Below, in pieces: positions 1-7,704 of a DNA stretch of 22,816 nucleotides. Origin of the DNA: Thermomonas fusca DSM 15424. GTDB lineage: Bacteria > Pseudomonadota > Gammaproteobacteria > Xanthomonadales > Xanthomonadaceae. The notes below the pieces were generated by a model, which did no database searches, was not told the origin of the DNA, and worked only from the letters and a program-made list of their open reading frames with translations. The position numbers and the translations under genes were made by a program. Within the stretch, counting starts at the first letter, position 1, and each line of letters starts with the position of its first letter. Location: NCBI RefSeq assembly GCF_000423885.1, contig NZ_AUIV01000039.1, positions 1 to 22,816 of the forward strand. The letters run 5' to 3'.

Positions 1-291
1 CGTGGCAGCCAGTTCCGGAGCGGCGATTACCTGCGTTACTTGGCGACCAACGCGTTGGTGTGCTCGATGAGCGCGGTGGGGCATTGCGGTGACAACGCAG
101 CCTGCGAAGGCTTCTTCGGCCTGCTCAAGCGCGAGCGCGTTTACCGCATGACGTATCCGACACTCGATGCTGCAAGGTCCGATGTGTTCGAATACATCGA
201 GCGATTCCACAACCCGAGGATGCGACGTAGGGTCGCCAGGCAGGATCAGAAGTTCTCAGCTCTTTCACAACCGTCCGTGATTTCGGGGTAG
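1..291 (+). pseudogene. IS3-family transposase (OrfB), C-terminal fragment
   Basis: Frame 1 is open from the first base of the window to a TAG at 289-291, so the protein is cut by the window edge. It reads as the end of the DDE integrase core of an IS3-family OrfB transposase. It begins RGSQFRS, which matches the usual D(R)GSQY segment after the second catalytic Asp. It continues with GDNAACEGFFGLLKRE, where the Glu is the expected third catalytic residue, followed by a basic FHNPRMRRR stretch. The expected IS right end lies just past the stop (about 292-310), but its exact terminal base could not be fixed because the other end of the element is outside the window. The last 46 bases are antisense to the end of the OLD-like ORF, which indicates that this insertion cut that gene. 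IS3-family membership is secure; the subgroup is not. Confidence 0.85.
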
Positions 292-1718
292 AACCCCGCG
301 CTCTTTGCAATGCGCCGGACATACCGGAGGCGGTCAAAGTCCTCGGCATGCGCGAGATGGCTCGAGTGGGTACTGATCAGTAGCTGGCTCTTGAGCGCTG
401 AAGCGTCTGCCCCGGTTGGGCTTATGAGCTTGTGCGCCTTGTCGGGAAAGATGCGCTGCACTTGGACATGAAGGTGCGCCTCAGGCTCTTCAATCATCAC
501 GAGGTGAACCGGTGCAGGAGACCCCTTTTCCGGTTTTAGCCGGGCGGCCTTGAATGACACCAGCTGGTAGCTGAGAGACTGGAGGTTCTGGTAGCCGAGT
601 CCGATGGAGTATTCAGGGAGGAGTTCTTCGAGCGACTCCTTTTGCATGCTGTACTGGACTGCGGTTCCATGGTCTAGCAAGTCAGCCGTCTGGATGCGCG
701 TGCGAAAGCGAATCTCCTGAGGGTCGTGCAGACCTGGATAGCCAAGCTCCTTCACTTCCTCAACCGAATCGGCAATGGCTTCGTGAATCTTCTTGTCAAG
801 GTCTCTCTGCGCCTCCGCCACGGCTTTGATGAGGTCCGCTCGGTGACCATGCCCTGTGCTGGCGACGTTCAAGTGCTGACGGGCAAACTTGAGGAGCTGG
901 TTGGAGAACATGCCAACTCGATGAGGGCCGGATGCGGATCGCGACTCAGCTTCTTCGCTGCCCAGCCCGCGCTGAGCGGCAACAAAGTCCACCCGGATGA
1001 TCTTGGAGAGATGCTTCCGTTCAATAGGACTGGCGTCTGCAGCTAGCGTCTGGGTAACGTAGGTCTTGAAGCCAGTAATCGGGTTGTTTTCTGCATCGAG
1101 CTTGTATGCGCGAACCTGGCCGAGTTTCGAAGAATCACGGAGCCAAAAGTCGAGAAGATCTATGGGCCAAGCAAGAGAGTCCGCGCCCATGTCCTTCACG
1201 GGTTCGCGCGCCGTTCGATATGTCCAAGCTAGTTGCTTTAGCTCTTCAACGGACGACGCCGGTTCCAAGCGCAGCCGGATACCTACGGCACCGCCCTTCC
1301 AACTGAACTTGGAAAGAAATGGTGCGACGAAGTGGTACATGCCCGCCTCCGCATCGAACCAGACGTCCAACGTCGGCATGGCCGAGAGAAGAGTTTGAAG
1401 CTGCTGCTCCCACTGCTCCTCGTCTCCTGTTACGGTTAAGGGGTCATCCGCCAGCGCTTCCCATGCCTTTCCAAGAGCTCGCAGTGTTGGCCATTGCGAG
1501 AGGCTGATGTCGAAGGCGCCAAAAGGGGAGCCGTCCGCAAGGAAGTGGCGGAGAGCGGCGAGTACCGAGGTTTTCCCGCTGTTGTTCGCTCCGACCAGAA
1601 TGGTGGTCTTCTCGTTGACCTCCAGCTGAACCTTTCCGAGACGACGGAACTGACACAGCTCTAGAAATCGAAGCGTGATACTTCCGGGTATTGGGATGAC
1701 GGGAGTTGTTTCTGGCAT
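246..1718 (-). CDS. OLD/GajA-like ATPase, C-terminus lost at an IS junction
   Basis: This 490-residue protein has the ABC-type ATPase core of OLD-family (overcoming lysogenization defect) nucleases. Walker A is GANNSGKTS at residues 43-51. A signature-like segment IGLGYQNL lies near 372-379. Walker B is VHLVMIEEPEAHLH at 404-417, and a His-switch STHSSH at 449-454. In OLD and Gabija GajA proteins a TOPRIM nuclease domain follows the ATPase core; here the protein stops about 35 residues after the His switch. The last 15-17 residues (about 474-490) are encoded antisense to the IS3 transposase end, so the native C-terminus and nuclease domain are missing. The start ATG (1716-1718) has AAAGGTG upstream. 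Any downstream partner such as a GajB-like helicase would have lain beyond the IS and is not visible. The product is probably non-functional as a nuclease. The family call is confident; a specific defence system is not. Confidence 0.8.
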   Translation of the reverse strand: MPETTPVIPIPGSITLRFLELCQFRRLGKVQLEVNEKTTILVGANNSGKTSVLAALRHFLADGSPFGAFDISLSQWPTLRALGKAWEALADDPLTVTGDEEQWEQQLQTLLSAMPTLDVWFDAEAGMYHFVAPFLSKFSWKGGAVGIRLRLEPASSVEELKQLAWTYRTAREPVKDMGADSLAWPIDLLDFWLRDSSKLGQVRAYKLDAENNPITGFKTYVTQTLAADASPIERKHLSKIIRVDFVAAQRGLGSEEAESRSASGPHRVGMFSNQLLKFARQHLNVASTGHGHRADLIKAVAEAQRDLDKKIHEAIADSVEEVKELGYPGLHDPQEIRFRTRIQTADLLDHGTAVQYSMQKESLEELLPEYSIGLGYQNLQSLSYQLVSFKAARLKPEKGSPAPVHLVMIEEPEAHLHVQVQRIFPDKAHKLISPTGADASALKSQLLISTHSSHLAHAEDFDRLRYVRRIAKSAGFYPEITDGCERAENF

Positions 1719-2025
1719 TGAGGCACCTTTGAGCTGGAATGTAGCGAGGCGGCACTACCAAGCAGATGCTTAAGGCACCCAAGAGAAAGGAGTTCATACT
1801 ACCAATAGTGGCAAGCGTTCCACCCCCATTTTCACCGACTCTGACGAGAAGCCTGAACTAGGCCACGGACTGCATTGTCCCAACGGCTTGAGTCGCGAGT
1901 TCGACCTTCCCTACCCCCGATAAATCAATCTTATCCGAAACATGTTCGAAGTTGCGCTCTGAGACTGAGTGGAGCGGCCAGCTGCAGGCGAAGAAACTTG
2001 GTGTGCGATTGGCGCACGCCTCTGC
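1719..2025. other. Intergenic region, no gene recognised
   Basis: These 307 bases separate the OLD-like gene from the end of the yqaA-like pseudogene. Short ORFs here have no recognisable domain and look like chance frames. The region should hold the promoter of the OLD-like gene, but no convincing -35/-10 pair was found. A small AT-rich inverted repeat is present: GATAA at 1919-1923 and TTATC at 1931-1935, separated by 7 bases. Confidence 0.5.
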
Positions 2026-2463
2026 TCAAGAACCGAGAACCACCGCGGCCAATGCCAGTACCGTCCCACTTGGCAATCGTCACCAGCACGAGATAGATAG
2101 ACCAAGGTTTTCGCGGAATCCCGGCGATAAGCTTCAGCGGATCGCCCACCACCGGCACCCAGCAGAGCAGCAGAGCAGCAGCGACCATTTTCCGTGCCGC
2201 TGGCCCCAACGCTGCGCCCGTTCAAGCTGGGCTTCATTGATCGGGAACCAGCGGCGATGCCTCGGCCGTTCGATCTGGCGTCCGCGGATCCAGCTCACCG
2301 TCGAACCCAGCACGTTGCCCACGCTGCCGATTGTGATAAGCCACATCGGCGAATAGTTCGCCCCCAACAGGCGGGTGAGCATCGCCTCCGACTGCAGTGT
2401 CAGGATCGTCGCGGCGACGAAAGCAAGGGCGAACAACGCGGCATAGACGCCGATCTCGGGCAC
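2026..2463 (-). pseudogene. YqaA/DedA-like (VTT-domain) membrane protein, frameshifted
   Basis: Read from a GTG at 2461-2463, the protein starts MPEIGVYAALFALAFVAATI and carries the SVGNVLGSTVSWIRG segment seen in YqaA-type VTT-domain membrane proteins. After GKWSLLLC the frame breaks. The expected continuation, WVPVVGDPLKLIAG through LVLVTIAK, is found in another frame. A second small indel follows at about 2065-2075. The final transmembrane part (VLALAAVVLGS) then runs in a third frame to a TGA at 2026-2028. Restoring both frames gives a protein of about 145 residues, the usual size for this family. The first break coincides with an 8-bp tandem duplication (2165-2180). The gene is last in the czc-type operon, 44 bases after the MFS gene. 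The function of YqaA proteins is poorly known; membrane homeostasis or transport is only a family-level guess. Confidence 0.8.
2165..2180 (-). repeat. 8-bp tandem duplication causing the yqaA frameshift
   Basis: On the coding (minus) strand TGCTGCTC occurs twice in direct succession. Removing one copy restores an uninterrupted reading through KWSLLLCWVPVVGDP, the expected family sequence. Eight bases is not a multiple of three, so the duplication alone shifts the frame. It looks like a slipped-strand event in a CTG/CTC-rich stretch. Confidence 0.85.
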
Positions 2464-2507
2464 CGATCAATCTGCGAATGCTTTACGCATGGGTGGCGGT
2501 GCACGGC

Positions 2508-3842
2508 TCACTGCGGCCAGCGTCCATGCAGTACGTCAATCCTGTACGAATGCGCATGCCTTCCATCGCCAGCTTGATGCTCCGCGATATGTGGATGGTC
2601 AACAGCCAGTTCAGGATGGCTGTGTTCAACCACATCTGGATCATGGCGCGGCCACATCCACTTGGCGGACAGCAGCCCGACCACGGCCACCCCACTCAAG
2701 GCGGCGAGCGCGCTGCCGAGTCCGAAGCGGGCGCCGACCCAACCGGCCAACGGATACGCCAGCAGCCAGCATGCGTGCGACAAGGAGAACTGCGCGGCAA
2801 ACAGGAACGGCAAGTCGTCGGATTCCGCGGAACGCCGCAGCAGGCGCCCGCCGGGCGTCACCAGTCCCGCGTAGGCGGTGCCGAAAACAAACCAAAGCGG
2901 GAGCAGCAGCGTCCAGCCCAGCGATCCTTGCGTGGTCGCCCACAGCCCGGTGGCCGCGAGCAGCACGCCCACCATGGTCACTGCGGCTGCGAGCATCACC
3001 CGCCGGTCCGGAATGCGGTCAAGCAATTTTGGCAACAGCAGCGCCACCGCCATCGAACCGGCGCCGAACGCGGCCAGCGCCCAGGCGACTTCACGTTCCC
3101 CGCCGTGCAGCGGGCCGCGCACGACCACCACCGTGTTTACGAACACCATCGCGCCACCGGCTGCGGCGCACAGGTTCAGGGCGAGCAGGCCGCGCAAACG
3201 CGGCGTGTGCAAATAGATGCGCATACCGCGGAACGCGCGGGCGTAGGGACTGCCGGCGGCCCGCGCTGCCGCAGCGATGGGGAAAGCGGTTGTCAGCACC
3301 AGCAACGCGGACGCGACAAAGCCCACCGAGGTGCCAGCGAACAAGCCATGGAAGCTGATCACAGTCAGCAGCGCGGCTGCGATCGCCGGGCTCAGCAGAC
3401 TTTCAAGGTCATAGGCGAGGCGCGACAGCGACAGTGCGCGGGTGTAGTCGCGCTCTTCGGGGAGAATCTCCGGAATCAACGACTGGAACAGCGGCGTGAA
3501 GCAGGCCGATGCCGATTGCAACAGCGCGATCAGCACGTACACCTGCCAGATTTCGGTGACGAACGGGAGCATGATCGCCACCGCCGCGCGAATGAGATCC
3601 AGCGCGATCAGCACCGGCTTGCGCAGCCGCGGCGGGACCAGGGCGCCGGCCAGCGGCGCCAAGGTCACATACACAGTCATCTTGATGGCCAAGGCGGTAC
3701 CAAGTACCGCGCCTGCCTGCGCGCCGGCCAAGTCGTAAGCCAGCAGTGCCAGCCCCACCGTAGCCAAGCCTGTGCCAACGAGGGCAACGACCTGGGCGAG
3801 AAACAGGTGGCGAAAACTGCGGTGATGAAGGATCTCGATCAT
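2508..3842 (-). CDS. MFS transporter with His-rich C-terminal tail
   Basis: This 444-residue, highly hydrophobic protein has the roughly 12 membrane segments of a major facilitator superfamily permease. It opens MIEILHHRSFRHLFLAQVV, as many MFS exporters do. The last 45 residues after WMWPRHDPD are cytoplasmic in character and carry about ten histidines (for example HSHPEL, DHPHIAEH, GRHAH). NreB-type nickel exporters also have His-rich C-terminal ends, and the position downstream of czcCBA fits a metal (Ni, Co or Zn) exporter; substrate assignment is inference. The ATG at 3840-3842 has AGGAG about 7 bases upstream. It overlaps by four bases (ATGA) the end of the longest frame of the upstream hupE-like ORF. 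No frame damage is visible, unlike the genes on both sides. Confidence 0.85.
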   Translation of the reverse strand: MIEILHHRSFRHLFLAQVVALVGTGLATVGLALLAYDLAGAQAGAVLGTALAIKMTVYVTLAPLAGALVPPRLRKPVLIALDLIRAAVAIMLPFVTEIWQVYVLIALLQSASACFTPLFQSLIPEILPEERDYTRALSLSRLAYDLESLLSPAIAAALLTVISFHGLFAGTSVGFVASALLVLTTAFPIAAAARAAGSPYARAFRGMRIYLHTPRLRGLLALNLCAAAGGAMVFVNTVVVVRGPLHGGEREVAWALAAFGAGSMAVALLLPKLLDRIPDRRVMLAAAVTMVGVLLAATGLWATTQGSLGWTLLLPLWFVFGTAYAGLVTPGGRLLRRSAESDDLPFLFAAQFSLSHACWLLAYPLAGWVGARFGLGSALAALSGVAVVGLLSAKWMWPRHDPDVVEHSHPELAVDHPHIAEHQAGDGRHAHSYRIDVLHGRWPQ

Positions 3843-4492
3843 GAAACGTCTCCTGTGCGCAGAATCAAGCCCTTACTTCTTGCCTGATGGCTTCGTGGCC
3901 GCCTTCTTCGGCCCTGAGGGCCTTGGTGTCGCGTCGTACACGTCGTTGAAAAGCGCCGGGTATCGGCCAGCTGGGCCCAGGTGGAGGGCTTGGCCTGCGA
4001 CAGCTCGAGATCCTGCGGCTTGGTGGCCAGGCCGAGGCCGTGGAAGATTCCGAAGACCAGCGCCGCCGCCTTGATGTGGGGCTGGAAGCCGAACCAGCAC
4101 TCGAACGCGCCGAGCTTTTCGAGTGCCTTGTAGACCAACGACAGACCGATGATTGCGTCGATGAGGTACGAGCTGACATGCACCCCACCCAGCACCCCAT
4201 ACAGCAGCGTGAGGCTATGCCTGATGGCGAAGAAGGCGACGTAAGCGCCGACATCGCGCATGCGGTACAGGAAGAAACAAACGTCGAACAAGAACAGCAG
4301 GTGGTCGTACCCGGTGACCATATGCTTGGCATCGAGGTAGGTGAACACGAGCCGCTGGCGGCCGATGTACTGCTCCACGAACGCCTGATCGCTACCGGTG
4401 ACAACGTGCACCAAGGCGACAGCCAGCCACAACAGCAGCGCGAGGATCGGGAGCGCCCGCCGGATGGCGGGCGATGCGTTGGGAAATGCCAA
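3839..4492 (-). pseudogene. HupE/UreJ-like metal permease, probably broken
   Basis: Residues about 1-165 of this 217-codon frame match the HupE/UreJ_2 family (Ni/Co permease-like) often placed behind RND metal pumps. Visible family features are KHMVTGYDHLLFLF, RHSLTLLYGVLGG, IIGLSLVYKALEKLG and FGIFHGLGLATK. After LELSQ the expected last membrane helices are absent and a basic, low-quality tail follows to 3839. A better C-terminus (YPALFNDVYDATPRPSG then Lys-rich) sits in another frame ending in TAA at 3873, implying a 1-base shift near 3960-3970. The frame itself offers only a TTG start at 4490-4492 with GAAGG before it. A far stronger site, AAGGAGG (4538-4544) 7 bases before a GTG at 4528-4530 that overlaps the czcA stop, opens into the wrong frame. 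From memory, family members also have Gly where this protein has Asp in LFDVCFF and Arg in AIRHSL. Decay is therefore likely. Confidence 0.7.
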
Positions 4493-4526
4493 AGAACCTT
4501 CGGGATGGAACTGGAATGCGAGCGGT

Positions 4527-7500
4527 TCACGGCGTCGCCTCCTTCCCGACGTCGTTGTCCCGATGGATCAGGCGGTACAGCGCCGGCAGGACCAGCAGCG
4601 TCAGCAGGGTGGAGGAAACGATGCCACCTATCACCACCGTAGCCAGCGGACGCTGCACTTCCGCGCCGGTGCCCACGTTCAGCGCCATGGGCACGAAACC
4701 CAGACTCGCGACCAGTGCCGTCATCAGCACCGGGCGCAGGCGCGTCAATGCACCGTCCACCACCGCTTCGTGCAGCGGATCGCCTTGTTCGCGCAGCTTG
4801 CGGATGAAGGTGATCATCACCAGGCCGTTGAGCACCGCCACGCCGGACAGGGCAATGAAGCCCACGCCTGCCGAGATCGAGAACGGAATGCCGCGCAGCC
4901 ACAGGGCCAGTACGCCACCGGTCAGGGCCAGCGGTACGCCGGTGAAGACAATGACCGCGTCCTTCGCCGAGCCAAAGGCCATGAACAGCAGGCCGAAGAT
5001 CATGACCAGCACCACGGGCACGACGACGGTGAGACGTTGGCTGGCCGAGATCAGCTGCTCGAACGTGCCGCCGTACTCGACCCAGGTGCCTTCCGGAAGC
5101 TCGATATCCGCAGCCACTTTGTCCTGCAACTCCTCGACGAACGAACCCAGGTCGCGGCCACGCACGTTGGAGGTGATGACGACGCGGCGCTTGCCGTTCT
5201 CACGGCTGACCTGGTTCGGTCCGAGCTGGACTTCGATGTCGGCCACGGCGCTGAGCGGAACCACGCCCGGCAAGTGCGGCACCGAGTCATCGTCCGGGCG
5301 GCCGACCGCGGTGGGCAGCGCGATCGGCAGCGACGCCAGCACCTTCAGGTCCTGACGCTTCGCCTCCGGCAGGCGCACCACGATGTCGAAGCGACGATCA
5401 CCTTCGAACAGCTGGCCAGCATTCGCGCCACCAAGCGCGGCGGCCACGGTTTCCTGGATGTCCGCCACGGCCAGCCCGTAGCGCGCCAGCGCGGCGCGGT
5501 CAGGGGTGATGACCAGCAACGGCAGGCCGGTCACCTGCTCCAGCTTGACGTCGGCGTTGCCGGGAATGGTGCTGGCCAGGGTTTCGATCTGCTTGCCGAC
5601 ACCACTCAGTTCCTCCAGGTCGTCGCCGAACACCTTGATCGCCACTTCCGCGCGCACGCCGGCGATGAGCTCGTTCATGCGCATCTGCACCGGCTGGGTG
5701 AACTCGTAGTTGTTGCCGGGGATGGCGCGCACGGCCTTTTCGAGTTCGCCGACCAGTTGGGTCGTGGGCTTGCGCGGATCCGGCCAGTCCTTGCGATCCT
5801 TGAGCAGGATGAAGGTATCGGCGACCGACGGCGGCATCGGGTCGGTGGCGACTTCGGCAGTGCCCAGCTTGCCCACGACCTTGTCGACTTCCGGGAACTG
5901 CTTGATCCGCGATTCCAGTTGCTCCTGCATCTTGATGGCCTGAGTCAGACTGGTGCCGGGAATACGCAATGCGTGCAGCGCGATGTCGCCCTCGTCCAGG
6001 TTCGGGATGAACTCGGTGCCCAGGCGCGTCGCCAGCAGTCCGCACAGGACCACCAGGACTGCCGCGGCGGCCACCACCAGCTTGCGCATCGCCAAGGCCT
6101 TGTGCAGCAGCGGCGCATAGAAGCGGTTCATCGCGCGCATGGCGCGGGTCTCCTTCTCCTCCACCTTGCCGGTGACGAACTGCGCCACCGCTGCCGGCAC
6201 GAACGTCAACGACAGCACCATCGCCGCCGTGATCGCCATGACCACCGTGATCGCCATCGGGTGGAACGTCTTTCCTTCCACGCCGTTCAGCGCAAAGATC
6301 GGCAGGTACACCGCCGCGATGATGAACAGACCGAACAGGCTGGGCTTGATCACTTCCGCGCTGGCAGTGGCGGCCAGGTCGAACCGCTCCGCGCGCGTCA
6401 GCAGCCGACCCAGGACATGCTGGCGTTCGCCGAAGCGACGCAGGCAGTTCTCGACGATGATCACCGCACCATCGACGATCAGGCCAAAATCCAGCGCGCC
6501 GAGGCTCATCAGGTTCGCGGACACGCGGTTCTGCACCATGCCGGTGATGGTCATGAGCATCGCCACCGGGATGACCGCGGCGGTGATCAGCGCTGCACGG
6601 ATGTTGCCCAGCAGCAGGAACAACACCGCGATGACCAGCAGTGCACCCTCCAGCAGGTTCTTCTGGACGGTGGCGATGCTGCGGTCCACCAGCTGGGTAC
6701 GATCGTAAATCGCCTTGGCGCTCACGCCGTCGGGCAGCGCTGCATCGATTTCCTTGAGCCGCTCGGCGGAGCGGATCGCCACCTCGCGGCTGTTCTCGCC
6801 GATCAGCATGAACACGGTGCCCAAAACGACTTCGTGGCCGTCCTTGGTCGCAGCACCGGTGCGCAGCTCCGAGCCGATGTGCACGTCGGCGACATCGCTG
6901 ATACGCAACGGCAGCCCGTCACGCATTCCCACCACGATTTCGCGCAGACCGGCTTCGTCGCCCACCTGGCCGGGAATCCGGATCAGGTTCTGCTCGCCGC
7001 CACGCTCGATGTAACCGGCACCGGTACTGGCGTTGTTGCGCTCGACGGCCTGGAGCAGGTCGCCAATAGTGAGGTTGAAGGCGATCAGCTTGGCCGGATC
7101 CGGCGTGATGTGGAACTGCTGGACGTTGCCGCCGATGGTGTTCACCTCGGTGACGCCCTTGAGGTTGCGTAGTTGCGGACGAATCACCCAGTCCTGCAGC
7201 GTGCGCAGATCGGTTGGCGTCCAGGCGGTGCCGTCGGCTTTCTTGGCTCCGGGCTCGGCCTCGACCGTGTACATGAAGATCTCACCCAGGCCCGTCGCCA
7301 CCGGACCCAGTGTCGGCTCGATGCCTTCGGGCAGTTGCGAGGCTGCCGCCTGCAGGCGTTCGGCGACCTGCTGACGCGCGAAGTAGATGTCGGTGCCGTC
7401 CTCGAACACCACCGTGACCTGTGACAGGCCGTAGCGCGAGATCGATCGGGTGTACTGCAGTTTGGCCATGCCCGCGAGCGCGGTTTCGACCGGGAACGTG

Positions 7501-7694
7501 ACGCGTTGCTCCGCCTCCAGTGGTGAGTAGCCCGGTGCTTCGGTATTCACCTGCACCTGGACGTTGGTGATATCGGGAACCGCGTCGATGGGCAGGCGAC
7601 CGTAGCTCCAGACGCCGAGCGCGGAGACGCCCAGCACCAGAAGCAGGACCAGCCAGCGATGCGCGATCGCTGTTCGGATGATGCGTTCAAGCAT
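4527..7694 (-). CDS. czcA: CzcA-type heavy-metal RND efflux pump
   Basis: This 1055-residue protein is the inner-membrane proton/metal antiporter of a tripartite pump and has full length for the HME-RND family. The motif DFGLIVDGAVIIVEN starts at residue 402, giving D402, D408 and E415. These are the three acidic residues known to matter for proton-coupled transport in Cupriavidus CzcA, and they mark the divalent (Co/Zn/Cd) subgroup rather than the Cu/Ag subgroup. The N-terminus MLERIIRTAIAHRWLVLLLV is the first transmembrane helix. Two large periplasmic loops and the C-terminal helix bundle ending in LLVLPALYRLIHR are present. The ATG (7692-7694) has GAGGA about 8 bases upstream and lies 10 bases after czcB. 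Exact ion preference (Co, Zn, Cd or Ni) cannot be read from the sequence. Confidence 0.95.
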   Translation of the reverse strand: MLERIIRTAIAHRWLVLLLVLGVSALGVWSYGRLPIDAVPDITNVQVQVNTEAPGYSPLEAEQRVTFPVETALAGMAKLQYTRSISRYGLSQVTVVFEDGTDIYFARQQVAERLQAAASQLPEGIEPTLGPVATGLGEIFMYTVEAEPGAKKADGTAWTPTDLRTLQDWVIRPQLRNLKGVTEVNTIGGNVQQFHITPDPAKLIAFNLTIGDLLQAVERNNASTGAGYIERGGEQNLIRIPGQVGDEAGLREIVVGMRDGLPLRISDVADVHIGSELRTGAATKDGHEVVLGTVFMLIGENSREVAIRSAERLKEIDAALPDGVSAKAIYDRTQLVDRSIATVQKNLLEGALLVIAVLFLLLGNIRAALITAAVIPVAMLMTITGMVQNRVSANLMSLGALDFGLIVDGAVIIVENCLRRFGERQHVLGRLLTRAERFDLAATASAEVIKPSLFGLFIIAAVYLPIFALNGVEGKTFHPMAITVVMAITAAMVLSLTFVPAAVAQFVTGKVEEKETRAMRAMNRFYAPLLHKALAMRKLVVAAAAVLVVLCGLLATRLGTEFIPNLDEGDIALHALRIPGTSLTQAIKMQEQLESRIKQFPEVDKVVGKLGTAEVATDPMPPSVADTFILLKDRKDWPDPRKPTTQLVGELEKAVRAIPGNNYEFTQPVQMRMNELIAGVRAEVAIKVFGDDLEELSGVGKQIETLASTIPGNADVKLEQVTGLPLLVITPDRAALARYGLAVADIQETVAAALGGANAGQLFEGDRRFDIVVRLPEAKRQDLKVLASLPIALPTAVGRPDDDSVPHLPGVVPLSAVADIEVQLGPNQVSRENGKRRVVITSNVRGRDLGSFVEELQDKVAADIELPEGTWVEYGGTFEQLISASQRLTVVVPVVLVMIFGLLFMAFGSAKDAVIVFTGVPLALTGGVLALWLRGIPFSISAGVGFIALSGVAVLNGLVMITFIRKLREQGDPLHEAVVDGALTRLRPVLMTALVASLGFVPMALNVGTGAEVQRPLATVVIGGIVSSTLLTLLVLPALYRLIHRDNDVGKEATP

Positions 7695-7704
7695 GGCGGT
7701 ATCC

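Noticed and set aside
246..1718. A complete Gabija (GajAB) defence system
   Set aside because: Only the ATPase part of an OLD/GajA-like protein is present; the nuclease domain is missing and no helicase gene follows in the window.
1444..1797. 117-codon minus-strand ORF starting MNSFLLGALSICLVV
   Set aside because: It overlaps the N-terminal coding part of the OLD-like gene in another frame and loses any protein-like character after the first 20 residues.
2397..3887. 496-codon plus-strand frame opposite the MFS gene
   Set aside because: Antisense to a clear 12-helix transporter and made almost entirely of Arg/Gln/His-rich low-complexity sequence.
4398..7172. 924-codon open frame on the plus strand opposite czcA
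   Set aside because: It is a composition shadow of czcA: rich in His, Gln, Arg and Asp with no domain, and it runs antisense to a full-length, motif-complete pump.
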